A stretch of 64,000 nucleotides of DNA. Origin: Desulfuromusa kysingii (GTDB taxonomy: Bacteria; Desulfobacterota; Desulfuromonadia; Desulfuromonadales; Geopsychrobacteraceae). The notes beneath the pieces are model-generated. The model made no database searches, was not told the origin of the DNA, and was given only the letters and a program-made list of their open reading frames with translations. Of the stretch, positions 7,079 to 16,185 are shown one piece after another. A program made the translations under genes and the position numbers. The DNA lies in contig NZ_FNQN01000002.1 of assembly GCF_900107645.1 (NCBI RefSeq), positions 372,001 to 436,000 of the forward strand, read 5' to 3'. Within the stretch, counting starts at the first letter, position 1, and each line of letters begins with the position of its first letter.

Positions 7079-9247
7079 CTATTTTTTAAAATCCAACCTC
7101 TTTTTCAGTGCCTCAGCCAGAAGTTCAATAGTGTGCTGAGCTCGGACAGGGACTCCGGCCTTTTCTAGCCCACCACGAATCTGCATCATACAGCCAGGGC
7201 AATCCATTGCGACGCAAGTGGCACCTGATGCCTGGATATCGGCTACCTTATCCTGAAGGATTTTTTTAGAGATATCAGGATGACTTGTCAACGAATAAGA
7301 GCCACCAAAGCCACAGCAGCGATCAGCATGATTCATCTCCACCAACTGATAGCCGGCATCCTTGATCAACGTTCGTGGCTCTTCCCAGACGCCAACGCCA
7401 CGTTTCAAATGGCAAGAATCATGGTAGGTGATTTTTTCATCTGTAGCTAAGCCAGCAAATTTTGCTGCTCCATCTAACTGATTCAAGGCAAAACTGGCGG
7501 CATCTACGGTGATATGCGACAGCCGTTCTGCCCGCTCGGCCCAGGCCGGATTATCTTTCAGAGCCTCAACAAAGTTGTGCTTCAAAGCCATAGCACAGGT
7601 GGGACAGGTGGTGAGGACATAATCAGGATGATCCTCCAGCATCGCCTCAATATTCTGCTTTGCCAGTTCTACAGCCGTTTGTTTATCACCGGAATAGATC
7701 GCCGGAATACCACAACAATTTTGTTGCTGTGGATAAAAGACCTCGACGTCCAGAGCATTCATAACCTCGATCAGATCAAGACCAAGCTCAGGGTAAAGAA
7801 AATCATTGGCACACCCCCCAAACAAAGCCACCCGATAACGCGGTTTATCAACATGTTGTGGTTTCTGGTTGAAAGAATCCCGCAAGGCTTTGTCTGCAAT
7901 TGCAGGGAGAGTTCGCCATTCTGTCAACGGGGAAAAGAATAAAGGGAGATGACGAATTGTTTTTTCCCCCTTAGTCACAGGCTTTTGCAACAAACTGGCA
8001 GCTTTGATCAAAGAGTGGAAAAGCTTACGATTCTGCATCACTTTGCGAAAAACCAGTGACTTACCGGCACCGATCCCCTCTTCATCACCGACAGTTTCAC
8101 GCAGATGGAGGATAATCTCTTCCAGATCAATCTGGCTGGGACAGACAGCAACACAAGAACGGCAACCAATACAAGCCTTGACCAATTCTGCCGCGTTATC
8201 CAAGCCATGATAAAAAGCGGTGAGGATGATACCAATCGCGCCAATATAAACATGGCCGAAAACATGCCCACCAACTGTCTGATAGACCGGACAAACATTG
8301 GCGCAAGCTCCGCAACGGATACAGTTAAGAGCATCACGGCATTGGGGAGACTCTGTCAATGAACTCCGACCATTATCCAGGAGAACAATGTGCAACTCTT
8401 TCTCTTCGCCATCACAGGGAACCGCACCGCGAATCCAGGTCACATAGGAGGTCAGTAATTGCCCTGTGGCATTTTTAGGGAGAATCTGAATAATCGCAGC
8501 GGCATCTTCCAAGGTGGCGACGAGCTTCTCAATCCCCACCAAAACGACATGAACCTTTGGCAACGTTGAAACCAACCGGGCATTCCCCTCATTGGTCACC
8601 AGAGCGATCCCACCGGTCTCAGCGATAGCGATATTCGCCCCGGTAATACCGATTTCGGCATCCAGATAACTCTGCCGTAATTGGTTGCGGGCGACTTCGA
8701 CCAGATGCTCAATCTCAGCAGGTTCCTGTTCTCCAGTCTCCTTGCTAAACAGTTCGGCAACCTCTTCCTTGAACATATGGATCGCCGGCATCACCATGTG
8801 ACTGGGGCGCTGTCCTGCAAGCTGGACAATCCACTCACCCAAATCGGTTTCCAATGCCTGGGTCCCAGCCTGTTCCAATGCGACGCTCAGGTGGGTTTCC
8901 TCACTGACCATACTTTTGCTTTTAACAGCCAACGTGGCATTTTTCTGTTTTGCTAACTCAATGATATAACGGTTGGCATCTGCAGCTGTCTTCGCCTGAT
9001 AGATGATGCTACCGGCAGCTTCAGCATTCGCGATAAACTGTTGCAGCAACTGCGCATGGTTTTGACGCACTTTCGATTTCAGCGTAGCAATATTGCCACG
9101 CAATGCTTCAAAATCATGTCCGGTGAATGCTTTTTCCCGAGCAAGCAAAAATGCATCCCCAAATTGGTGCAAAGCATCCTGCAATTTAGGTGTTGCCAAT
9201 GCGGTGTCAATCCGCTCACGATAATCTTTACTGCGCTGCTTAGACAT
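7079..9247 (-). CDS. L-lactate oxidation iron-sulfur protein, LutB-LutA fusion
   Basis: A 722-residue fusion. The N-terminal part is LutB/LldF-like: a LUD domain (about 60-300, with GITGANIAIAETGG) followed by two ferredoxin-type cluster motifs, CIRCGACANVCP and CIGCRSCVAVCP. The C-terminal part carries two CCG (cysteine-rich) domains as in LutA/GlcF, with CCGIPA and CCGFGGSYSL signatures, which coordinate further Fe-S or redox chemistry. In Bacillus, LutA, LutB and LutC are separate and oxidise L-lactate to pyruvate; similar fusions are known in Desulfovibrio. I chose ATG 9247 because GAGGAGG sits 9 bases before it; a GTG 18 bases earlier overlaps the lutC stop. The gene follows lutC in one operon. 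Confidence 0.9.
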   Translation of the reverse strand: MSKQRSKDYRERIDTALATPKLQDALHQFGDAFLLAREKAFTGHDFEALRGNIATLKSKVRQNHAQLLQQFIANAEAAGSIIYQAKTAADANRYIIELAKQKNATLAVKSKSMVSEETHLSVALEQAGTQALETDLGEWIVQLAGQRPSHMVMPAIHMFKEEVAELFSKETGEQEPAEIEHLVEVARNQLRQSYLDAEIGITGANIAIAETGGIALVTNEGNARLVSTLPKVHVVLVGIEKLVATLEDAAAIIQILPKNATGQLLTSYVTWIRGAVPCDGEEKELHIVLLDNGRSSLTESPQCRDALNCIRCGACANVCPVYQTVGGHVFGHVYIGAIGIILTAFYHGLDNAAELVKACIGCRSCVAVCPSQIDLEEIILHLRETVGDEEGIGAGKSLVFRKVMQNRKLFHSLIKAASLLQKPVTKGEKTIRHLPLFFSPLTEWRTLPAIADKALRDSFNQKPQHVDKPRYRVALFGGCANDFLYPELGLDLIEVMNALDVEVFYPQQQNCCGIPAIYSGDKQTAVELAKQNIEAMLEDHPDYVLTTCPTCAMALKHNFVEALKDNPAWAERAERLSHITVDAASFALNQLDGAAKFAGLATDEKITYHDSCHLKRGVGVWEEPRTLIKDAGYQLVEMNHADRCCGFGGSYSLTSHPDISKKILQDKVADIQASGATCVAMDCPGCMMQIRGGLEKAGVPVRAQHTIELLAEALKKRLDFKK

Positions 9248-9261
9248 CGTTGTCTGCCTCC

Positions 9262-9825
9262 TCACATTTCCAAATAATCGTTGGAGAAGCCCGGCACCAG
9301 CAAAATGAACAACTGTTTCGGTCCATGCGCGCCAATCGTTAATACTCTTTCGATATCGGCGGTACGACTCGGTCCGGTAACGTAGGCAATATAATTGCGA
9401 GGATTCCGTTGGTGTAACTGCCGTAATGGCTTCACGGCCTGCAAGCCATCAGCAACTATTTTTTCTGGGTCAAGAAGAGCAAACTGTTTTGGCGGTAACG
9501 TTGTTGCCAACCGGACATCCTCATGAGTACTCTCCAGAACCAAAGTTCCAGTATCTGCAATAGCAAAGTTGACACCCGTAATTCCGGCCTCCGCCTGAAT
9601 AGCAGCCGTACGAAAATTGTCCACCTCAATGGAGATTCCAGTTTTTTTCAACGCTGATTTCAATTTAAAACGCCCAGCCGTCAAAAACGGTGGGACCAGC
9701 AATACACCTGTTATTTGCGTAGCAATATATTCAGCAGCATCGCCAATAGACTTAACCGCAATGACCTCTGCTCCAGAATTTATAGCAGCCTGAGTGAATT
9801 GACTTACAAGCTGAGTGGGCAACAT
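9262..9825 (-). CDS. lutC: Lactate utilization protein C (LUD domain)
   Basis: A 187-residue LUD-domain protein, the small third component of the LutABC L-lactate oxidation system. The motif AGITGVNFAIADTGTLVLEST is the LUD core also found in LutB; GPSRTADIERVLTIGAHGPK near the C-terminus is characteristic of LutC. The true start is ATG 9825, placed a few bases after GGAGG; an upstream in-frame ATG (9843) would put this site inside the gene. It is the first gene of the lut operon, with promoter at 9863-9891 and an operator-like site between promoter and start. Confidence 0.9.
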   Translation of the reverse strand: MLPTQLVSQFTQAAINSGAEVIAVKSIGDAAEYIATQITGVLLVPPFLTAGRFKLKSALKKTGISIEVDNFRTAAIQAEAGITGVNFAIADTGTLVLESTHEDVRLATTLPPKQFALLDPEKIVADGLQAVKPLRQLHQRNPRNYIAYVTGPSRTADIERVLTIGAHGPKQLFILLVPGFSNDYLEM

Positions 9826-9848
9826 CGCACCTCCAATTTCCAATCAAC

Positions 9849-9859
9849 TGGTATGACCA
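9849..9859. promoter_or_regulatory. FadR/PdhR/LldR-type operator in the lut leader
   Basis: TGGTATGACCA is a perfect TGGT-N3-ACCA palindrome, the core recognised by GntR regulators of the FadR subfamily (PdhR, FadR, LldR). It lies just downstream of the lut -10 element and 24 bases before the lutC start, a position where a bound protein would block transcription. A FadR-subfamily gene lies at 49269 with a similar site (GGTCTTACC) before it. Confidence 0.55.
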
Positions 9860-9862
9860 TTT

Positions 9863-9891
9863 ACCCTACATAGACATATTTTATATGTCAA
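9863..9891 (-). promoter_or_regulatory. Promoter of the lut operon
   Basis: On the minus strand TTGACA (9891-9886) and TAGGGT (9868-9863) are 17 bases apart. The -35 region overlaps a perfect inverted repeat GACATAT-TTT-ATATGTC (9873-9889) that could be a second regulator site. The predicted start is near 9856, inside the operator. Confidence 0.6.
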
Positions 9892-9934
9892 TTCATAAAA
9901 CAATTCTACTTTGAACAAAGACAAGGAACGCTGT

Positions 9935-9968
9935 ATCCATAAATGAATCATCCGATTCATTTATGGAT
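9935..9968. repeat. 15-bp perfect palindrome, candidate upstream activator site
   Basis: ATCCATAAATGAATC (9935-9949) is followed after four bases by its exact reverse complement (9954-9968). No T-run follows on either side, so it is not an ordinary terminator, and no gene ends nearby. It lies about 155 bases upstream of the -12 element of the thiolase sigma-54 promoter, a usual distance for an enhancer bound by an NtrC-family activator. Confidence 0.6.
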
Positions 9969-10092
9969 CGAACGATTATTGTTTATTTCCTTGCTGTTAT
10001 CCTTATATTTTTCTTTATTGATTCACATTTGCATCAAAACAACAAATAAGGATAACATACCAATACACCGATTATAGAACGTTTTTATAATA

Positions 10093-10108
10093 TGGAACGG
10101 TCCTTGCT
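10093..10108 (+). promoter_or_regulatory. Sigma-54 promoter of the thiolase operon
   Basis: TGGAAC-N5-TTGCT matches the -24/-12 consensus TGGCAC-N5-TTGCA with the invariant GG (10094-10095) and GC (10106-10107) correctly spaced. The transcript would start near 10119, about 29 bases before the thiolase ATG. A sigma-54 activator gene lies downstream in the same cluster (13551-14912). Confidence 0.7.
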
Positions 10109-10147
10109 ATTAGTTGATAGTATAATTTCTCACAACAGGAGCCTCTT

Positions 10148-11326
10148 ATGATGAAAAACGCTTTTATTGTTTCTGCACTTCGCACCCCTTTTGGTTCTTT
10201 CGGTGGCGCCTTTACCGACATCTCTGCGCCTGATTTTGCTGCTCAAGTTATCAGTGAACTCATCCAGCGCAATTCCATACCAAAGGAAGAGGTGGATGAG
10301 GTCATTATCGGCCAAGTCCTCCAGGGGGGATCGTCTCAAGCCCCAGCTCGGCAAGCAATGCGCAAGGCAGGACTGCCTGACAGTACGCATGCCATGACAA
10401 TCAATAAAGTTTGTGGTAGCGGACTCAAAGCCATCATGCTTGCCGCCGATTCTATTCGTCTGGGAGATACCCAGATTGCCATAGCTGGAGGAATGGAAAA
10501 CATGTCCCAAGCTCCCTATGCCACGCATAAAACACGATTTGGCCAGCGACTTGGAAATGGTGAAATGATCGACTTGATTATTCAGGACGGTCTCCTGGAT
10601 CCCTATTCTCAAAGGCATATGGGAGACATCACTGAAGACTGGGTCGAGAATCACGGCCTGACACGGGAAGATCAGGACAATTACGCGATCCACTCCTACC
10701 AACTGTCACAGAAAGCGATCAAGAATGGTACATTCGCAGACGAATTAGTTCCTGTCAGAATCAAAACCCGCAAAGGTGAAATCATTGTCAGCGAGGATGA
10801 AGAGCCCCTGCGCGGCAACATTGACAAGCTGCCCGGTCTACGTCCAGCCTTTCGTAAAAACGGCACCATCACAGCAGGCAATGCTTCATCTATCAACGAT
10901 GGAGCCGGTCTCGCTCTACTCGCTAGTGAAGAAGCAGTTAAAAAACATCACCTCACCCCGATTGCCAGAATCGTTGCCAGCAGCACCAACAGTCTCCATC
11001 CTGAGCTCTTCGCTGAGGCTCCTGTTGATGCGATACGAAAATGTTGTGCGAAAGCCGGATTGCAGATCAGTGATATCGGACTATTTGAAATCAATGAAGC
11101 ATTTTCGTCTGTCCCTCTAGTTGCAATAAAAGAGCTTGGTCTCGACCCTGAAAAGGTCAACGTCAATGGAGGAGCAGTGTCCATCGGTCACCCGATTGGA
11201 GCCAGCGGCGGCCGCTTAGTAGCCACTTTATTACGTGAGATGAAGGTACGTAACGTAAAATATGGGTTAGCAACCCTCTGTATTGGCGGTGGTGAAGCTG
11301 TTGCTGCCATCTTTGAGCTTGTTTAA
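10148..11326 (+). CDS. Acetyl-CoA C-acetyltransferase (thiolase)
   Basis: A 392-residue thiolase II, usual length. It interconverts acetoacetyl-CoA plus CoA and two acetyl-CoA. The nucleophilic cysteine is C89 in NKVCGSG; the second active-site elements are H348 in GHPIGASGG and C378 in CIGGGEA. A CAGGAG ribosome binding site precedes two tandem ATGs (10148 and 10151). It is the first gene of a run with CoA-transferase and 3-hydroxybutyrate dehydrogenase, which places it in the catabolic direction, cleaving acetoacetyl-CoA from 3-hydroxybutyrate or acetoacetate. Transcription probably starts at the sigma-54 promoter just upstream. Confidence 0.93.
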   Translation: MMKNAFIVSALRTPFGSFGGAFTDISAPDFAAQVISELIQRNSIPKEEVDEVIIGQVLQGGSSQAPARQAMRKAGLPDSTHAMTINKVCGSGLKAIMLAADSIRLGDTQIAIAGGMENMSQAPYATHKTRFGQRLGNGEMIDLIIQDGLLDPYSQRHMGDITEDWVENHGLTREDQDNYAIHSYQLSQKAIKNGTFADELVPVRIKTRKGEIIVSEDEEPLRGNIDKLPGLRPAFRKNGTITAGNASSINDGAGLALLASEEAVKKHHLTPIARIVASSTNSLHPELFAEAPVDAIRKCCAKAGLQISDIGLFEINEAFSSVPLVAIKELGLDPEKVNVNGGAVSIGHPIGASGGRLVATLLREMKVRNVKYGLATLCIGGGEAVAAIFELV

Positions 11327-11341
11327 ATCACACAGGAGAAA

Positions 11342-12703
11342 ATGATGAAACCGATTTTTACCGACCCTGCCAAAGCACTGGAAGGACTGACAACCGACAA
11401 TATGACTATTGCAGCAGGTGGCTTTGGTCTTTGTGGCCTTCCAGAAAATCTCATTATTGCATTGCGTGACAGTGGCGCCAAAGGTCTTACCGCAGTCAGC
11501 AATAATGCCGGTGTAGATGAGTTCGGACTGGGACTGCTGCTACAGACCAAACAGATTAAAAAGATGATTTCTTCCTACGTCGGCGAAAACGCCATCTTCG
11601 AAAAACAATTTTTGAATGGTGAACTGGAACTGGAACTCACTCCGCAGGGAACTTTAGCAGAGAAGTTGCGCGCTGGTGGTGCTGGCATCCCGGCTTTTTT
11701 TACCCGCACAGGATTCGGTACGCTGCTGGCAGAAAACAAACCAACCCAGACCTTTAATGATCAGGAATATGTCCTTGAAGAGAGCATCACGACTGATCTT
11801 GCCCTTGTTAAGGCCTGGAAAGCAGACAAAGCAGGCAATCTGATCTTCCGCTTCACTGCCAACAACTTCAATGCTGCATGCGCAAAAGCAGGACGCATAA
11901 CCGTTGTCGAAGTCGAAGAAATCGTTGAAATCGGTGAACTTGATCCACATCAGATCCACATTCCGGGCAACTATGTCGACCGGATTGTGGTCTGCGAAAA
12001 CTTTGAGAAACCCATCGAACAACGGACGATCGCCGGCAAATTAACCCTCAAAGGATTCACGCCAGCCCGTGAGTGGCAAGCCAAACGGATCAGCAAAGAA
12101 TTTAAAAATGGGATGTATGCCAACCTTGGGATCGGCATGCCGACCCTGGTCGCAAACTATATTCCAGAAGAGATCACCGTCACCCTGCACGCCGAAAACG
12201 GCTTACTTGGTGTTGGTCCTTTCCCTGATGAAGACAGTATCGATGCCGATTTAATTAATGCCGGAAAACAGACTATCACCTGGTTACCGGGTGCCGCATT
12301 TTTCGATAGCTCAGAATCTTTTGCTATGGTCCGTGGTGGTCACATCGATTTGTCAGTTCTTGGTGCCATGCAAGTATCCCAATTCGGAGATCTGGCCAAC
12401 TGGATGATTCCCGGATCGATGGTTAAGGGTCCAGGGGGAGCAATGGATCTGGTCTCCGGAGTGAAGAAAATCATCATCATGATGGATCACTGCGCTAAAG
12501 ATGGAACCTCTAAATTAATGGAGCAATGCACCCTGCCACTAACCGGCAAGAATGTTGTCGATATGGTTGTCACAGACCTTGCTGTTTTCAAAGTTGACGC
12601 AGAAAAAGGGCTAACTTTGACCGAGTTGGCCCCAGGTTCAACTCTGGAGATGGTTAAAGAAAAAACAGGGTGTCCGTTCAATGTTACTGACGATCTTAAA
12701 TAA
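11342..12703 (+). CDS. 3-oxoacid CoA-transferase, fused A and B subunits (SCOT type)
   Basis: A 453-residue single-chain CoA-transferase. The A-subunit half (about 1-230, with [15 protein letters not shown]) and B-subunit half (about 245-453, with [10 protein letters not shown]) are joined, as in mitochondrial SCOT, while many bacteria have two genes (scoA/scoB, atoDA). The catalytic glutamate is E285 in [11 protein letters not shown]. It would activate acetoacetate with CoA from succinyl-CoA or another donor, producing the substrate for the preceding thiolase. The ribosome binding site is CAGGAG, 15 bases after the thiolase stop. The acyl-CoA donor cannot be told from sequence. Confidence 0.92.
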   Translation: MMKPIFTDPAKALEGLTTDNMTIAAGGFGLCGLPENLIIALRDSGAKGLTAVSNNAGVDEFGLGLLLQTKQIKKMISSYVGENAIFEKQFLNGELELELTPQGTLAEKLRAGGAGIPAFFTRTGFGTLLAENKPTQTFNDQEYVLEESITTDLALVKAWKADKAGNLIFRFTANNFNAACAKAGRITVVEVEEIVEIGELDPHQIHIPGNYVDRIVVCENFEKPIEQRTIAGKLTLKGFTPAREWQAKRISKEFKNGMYANLGIGMPTLVANYIPEEITVTLHAENGLLGVGPFPDEDSIDADLINAGKQTITWLPGAAFFDSSESFAMVRGGHIDLSVLGAMQVSQFGDLANWMIPGSMVKGPGGAMDLVSGVKKIIIMMDHCAKDGTSKLMEQCTLPLTGKNVVDMVVTDLAVFKVDAEKGLTLTELAPGSTLEMVKEKTGCPFNVTDDLK

Positions 12704-12726
12704 TCAACCAATGAAGGAGAATCACT

Positions 12727-13485
12727 ATGTCGAAACGTATTGCGGTCGTCACAGGTGCGGCAAGTGGTATCGGTCTAGCTGTCGCTAAAGCCTTAGCAGC
12801 CAATGGTAACAAAGTCGTTCTGGCTGACGTCAATCAAGAAGCAGGAAACCGTGAAGCTGAACATATAGATGGCATGTTTATCAATGCCGATCTAAGTACC
12901 AGGCAGGGGTGTCGGGGCTTGGCTGATGCGGTACTAAAAGAATTCGGGCGCTGTGATATTCTGGTGAACAATGCAGGAATTCAGCATGTTGCTCCCATTG
13001 AGGAATTTCCAGAAGAAAAATGGGAATTCATCATCAACTTGATGCTAACTGCTCCCTTCTTACTCAGTAAGTACTTCTGGCCATCGATGAAACAAAACGG
13101 CTGGGGGCGAATTATCAACCTGAATTCTGTCCATGGCCTCCGCGCCTCAGAATTCAAATCAGCCTATGTCTCTGCAAAACACGGGATGATGGGTCTCACC
13201 AAAACAGCGGCTCTGGAAGGAGCTCCACTTGGAATTACAGTGAACAGTATCTGTCCAGGATATGTGCGGACCCCTTTGGTTGACGGTCAAATCGCAGATC
13301 AAGCCAAAACGCATGGAATTAGCCGCGAGGAAGTTCTTGAAAAAGTCATGCTTAAAAAACAAGCGATAAAACAGATGGTTGAACCTTCAGAATTAGGAGA
13401 TGCGGTTGTGTATCTCTGCTCTGACTCGGCACGTTGCATGACTGGCACTGCCTTGACAATCGATTGTGGCTGGTCTGCCAGCTAA
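12727..13485 (+). CDS. 3-hydroxybutyrate dehydrogenase (SDR family)
   Basis: A 252-residue short-chain dehydrogenase. TGAASGIG (9-16) binds NAD; NNAG (81-84), S134, Y147 and K151 complete the catalytic set. The NSVHGLRAS and CPGYVRTPLVDGQI segments and the Q-rich lid region (KQAIKQMVEP) are typical of D-3-hydroxybutyrate dehydrogenases. It would oxidise (R)-3-hydroxybutyrate to acetoacetate, which the CoA-transferase and thiolase upstream turn into acetyl-CoA. A GAAGGAG ribosome binding site is present and the gene follows the CoA-transferase by 23 bases. Confidence 0.9.
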   Translation: MSKRIAVVTGAASGIGLAVAKALAANGNKVVLADVNQEAGNREAEHIDGMFINADLSTRQGCRGLADAVLKEFGRCDILVNNAGIQHVAPIEEFPEEKWEFIINLMLTAPFLLSKYFWPSMKQNGWGRIINLNSVHGLRASEFKSAYVSAKHGMMGLTKTAALEGAPLGITVNSICPGYVRTPLVDGQIADQAKTHGISREEVLEKVMLKKQAIKQMVEPSELGDAVVYLCSDSARCMTGTALTIDCGWSAS

Positions 13486-13495
13486 AACCATCCTT

Positions 13496-13523
13496 AGCTC
13501 TCCTGACTTTTGGCAAGAGAGCT
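13496..13523 (+). other. Small hairpin between the dehydrogenase and activator genes
   Basis: AGCTCTC and GAGAGCT form a 7-bp stem around a 14-base loop, followed by GGGG and a few Ts. It could be a weak terminator or RNA-processing stem lowering expression of the regulator relative to the enzymes. Confidence 0.3.
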
Positions 13524-13550
13524 GGGGAACATTTTAAAGTACTGGATCTT

Positions 13551-14912
13551 ATGGATAAAAAACTTCTAGAAATAGTTTTTGACAACCTCTACAACGGCAT
13601 TTATGTCGTTGATGGTAAGGGTGTGACCATTGGTGTCAACAAAACCTTCGAAGAAATGTCAGGTTTTAGTAATGCGGAACTGACAGGTCGAAATCTGCGT
13701 GATTTGGTCGGTGAAGACAACTATTTTTCAGGATCCGCCAGCCTGTTAGTGCTGGAACGTAAATGTCCGGTGACCGCAACCTATTCGACCAGTACCAATC
13801 GTAAATTCCTGGTAAAAGGGCGCCCGATATTCAACCATCAAGGAAAGATCGAATATATCATCAACACAATCTGGGATCTAACCGTTGTTCACTATAACCA
13901 CCAGATCGACGCTGATACAGCAAGAAGCCAGATTTTAAGCGATGATGATTTCATAACCTGCAGTGAAAAGATGTCATCGGTCATCGATTTAGCCCTGCGA
14001 GTTGCTGAAACAGATTCAACAATTCTTCTTACAGGGGAGTCAGGAGTCGGAAAAAGCCTTCTTGCCAAAACTATCCATCGCTCCAGCGAGCGCAAACAAA
14101 AAGTTTTGATGAAGATTAATTGTGCAGCGATACCGGAATCATTAATCGAATCGGAGCTATTTGGCTATGAAGGAGGTGCATTCACCGGTGCTGATAATAA
14201 AGGAAAGGCTGGTTTACTGGAAATAGCTAAAGGGGGCACGGTTTTTCTCGATGAGATATCAGAACTGCCCCTACATTTACAATCGAAACTTCTTGGCGTC
14301 ATTCAGGATAAGGAATTTTACCGAGTCGGTGGCCGAGAAGCACAAAGAACCGATATTCGTCTGATCGCTGCAACCAATAAGGATCTGGTAACACTCGTTA
14401 GTGAAGGACAATTCCGGGAAGACCTTTACTATCGCTTGAATGTTGTCCCCATCGCGATTCCACCGCTGAGAGAGCGTAGAGAAGACATTCCTACTCTGAT
14501 TCAGCACTTTACAGAAAAATATAATCGTAAATATAACAGTTATAAAAAACTCTCTGAAAACCTGATCAACCAGATGGTCAGCATGCCCTGGAAAGGGAAT
14601 ATCCGCGAGCTCGAGAATGTTGTTGAGCGCAGCATTGTTACGACTCTAGGAGATTTTATCAGTTGGGAAAAAGTACAGATTCCCGGAATCGAAAACATTA
14701 TCCCGAAGGACATTGGTCTGAAAGAGATGCTGGCAGAGCAAGAGAAAGAAATTCTGTTACAAGCACAGAAAAAATATAAGACCACACGCAGAATTGCTGC
14801 AGCACTGGGCATCAGTCAAGCGACCACCGCAAGAAAATTAAAAGCAATAAACGATACCCTTTTGGATCAAACAGAAACAAATAACGACATTTCACCCCAT
14901 CTGCCGGAGTAA
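13551..14912 (+). CDS. PAS-domain sigma-54-dependent transcriptional activator
   Basis: A 453-residue enhancer-binding protein. A PAS sensor (about 1-110, VVDGKGVTIGVNKTFEEMSG) precedes the sigma-54 AAA+ domain with Walker A GESGVGKS (162-169), the sigma-54 contact loop GAFTGA (209-214) and Walker B VFLDE (231-235). A Fis-type helix-turn-helix ends the protein (TRRIAAALGISQATTARKL). There is no receiver domain, so it likely senses a ligand through PAS. The start was placed at ATG 13551; longer frames run into the dehydrogenase gene. The ribosome binding site is weak. It probably activates the thiolase operon promoter at 10093, and possibly the TRAP genes after it. Confidence 0.9.
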   Translation: MDKKLLEIVFDNLYNGIYVVDGKGVTIGVNKTFEEMSGFSNAELTGRNLRDLVGEDNYFSGSASLLVLERKCPVTATYSTSTNRKFLVKGRPIFNHQGKIEYIINTIWDLTVVHYNHQIDADTARSQILSDDDFITCSEKMSSVIDLALRVAETDSTILLTGESGVGKSLLAKTIHRSSERKQKVLMKINCAAIPESLIESELFGYEGGAFTGADNKGKAGLLEIAKGGTVFLDEISELPLHLQSKLLGVIQDKEFYRVGGREAQRTDIRLIAATNKDLVTLVSEGQFREDLYYRLNVVPIAIPPLRERREDIPTLIQHFTEKYNRKYNSYKKLSENLINQMVSMPWKGNIRELENVVERSIVTTLGDFISWEKVQIPGIENIIPKDIGLKEMLAEQEKEILLQAQKKYKTTRRIAAALGISQATTARKLKAINDTLLDQTETNNDISPHLPE

Positions 14913-15015
14913 ATGGTGTTGCCATTGAACGGCACTGAGACATTGGTACCTGAGTTTATACCGCTAGTGGACAAGCCATCTAGCAACCTTTAACCACGTT
15001 GATCAAGGAGGAAAA

Positions 15016-16173
15016 ATGAAAAAAATTAAATTATTCATCGGCTTAATTTTAATTCTAACTTTGGCTTTGGCACCAAACGCCTTTGCAGCAAAACGAGAAA
15101 AGTTCGGCGCCGACAAAAGACATGGTGAAGTCAAAAAAGAGTTGCGAACCATTAAGACTTCTAGTGAAAAGTTTAAGTGGAAAATGGTGATGCCATGGTC
15201 TAAAGGTCTGTTGTTTTATGATGTAGCCCAACATTTTGCTGATTCGGTCAAACTGGCTTCAGGCGGTCGCCTCGACATTAAACTTTTTTCCGCTGGTGAG
15301 CTTGTAGGCGCAATGGAAAGCTTTGACGCTGTCAGCAAAGGTCAAGCTGATATCGGTCATGATTGGCCGGGCTACTGGAAAGGCAAGAATGAAGCTTTTG
15401 TTGCATTCGCTTCTGTTCCAATGGGATTGGATGCTGAAGGTTATAACATCTGGCTGTTTGAACGTGGCGGGCTGGAAATGATGCAAGAAATGTACGGACG
15501 CTACAATTTATTCGCACTTCCTGGTGGCAACGTTGGTCAGGAGCTAGGTTTATTTTCCAATAAAAAAGCGTCAAAAATCGAAGATTTCAAAGGGATGCGT
15601 GTTAGAACTGCAGGCTGGTATATGGACATCCTGACCAACTTGGGTGCCAGTGTTACCCCACTTCCTGGAGGTGAAGTTTATCTGGCTCTTGAACGTGGTG
15701 TCATTGATGCTGCCGAATTCAGTACCCCAGCAATGAACTATCCAATGGGTTTTGATGACATCACCAAGTACGTAATCCAACCTGGTGTCCATCAGCCATC
15801 ATGTCAAAGTGCATTCTTCATCAACCAGGACTCTTACAACAAACTCCCTGATGACTTGAAATGGATCCTTGATATTGCCGCAAAAGAGACACAATTATGG
15901 TCAAATGCCTGGGCAGAGGATCTCAATGCTAAAGCCGTCAAACTGTTCAAAGAAAAAGTTGAATTTGTGCGTATGGATGAAGCATCAATCACTGCTTTTG
16001 CCAAAGCCTCCCATGAATATTTAGAAGGGTTAAAAGCAAAATATCCTGATGTTAAAAAAGTTATGGATTCTCAAGACCAGTTCAAAGCTGATTTTGCAGA
16101 CTGGCGTGAAGAGCGTGGTGGCATCGCCCCATGGCCTTATGCTGATTTTGCTGGTGGAAAACATAAACAGTAA
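15016..16173 (+). CDS. TRAP transporter substrate-binding protein (DctP type)
   Basis: A 385-residue periplasmic binding protein with a signal peptide (MKKIKLFIGLILILTLALA, cut after AFA). The fold signature runs through KGMRVRTAGWYMDILTNLGA and ALERGVIDAAEFSTP; the conserved arginine in MRVR anchors a carboxylate. The DAAEF stretch resembles TRAP binding proteins for 2-oxo and 2-hydroxy monocarboxylates (TakP-like), so lactate, pyruvate or hydroxybutyrate are reasonable ligands; this is inference. A strong ribosome binding site (AAGGAGG) precedes the ATG. A weak sigma-54-like sequence (TGG...TTGA, 14914-14928) lies 90 bases upstream. Followed by permease genes and uspA. Confidence 0.9.
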   Translation: MKKIKLFIGLILILTLALAPNAFAAKREKFGADKRHGEVKKELRTIKTSSEKFKWKMVMPWSKGLLFYDVAQHFADSVKLASGGRLDIKLFSAGELVGAMESFDAVSKGQADIGHDWPGYWKGKNEAFVAFASVPMGLDAEGYNIWLFERGGLEMMQEMYGRYNLFALPGGNVGQELGLFSNKKASKIEDFKGMRVRTAGWYMDILTNLGASVTPLPGGEVYLALERGVIDAAEFSTPAMNYPMGFDDITKYVIQPGVHQPSCQSAFFINQDSYNKLPDDLKWILDIAAKETQLWSNAWAEDLNAKAVKLFKEKVEFVRMDEASITAFAKASHEYLEGLKAKYPDVKKVMDSQDQFKADFADWREERGGIAPWPYADFAGGKHKQ

Positions 16174-16185
16174 TTTTAGAACTGC

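Noticed and set aside
13434-13550. Longer N-terminus for the sigma-54 activator
   Set aside because: The extension would overlap the 3-hydroxybutyrate dehydrogenase and adds no recognisable PAS sequence; ATG 13551 fits the domain start.
14914-14928. Possible sigma-54 promoter before the TRAP genes (TGG...TTGA)
   Set aside because: The essential GC of the -12 element is GA; too weak to list as a feature although the context would suit it.
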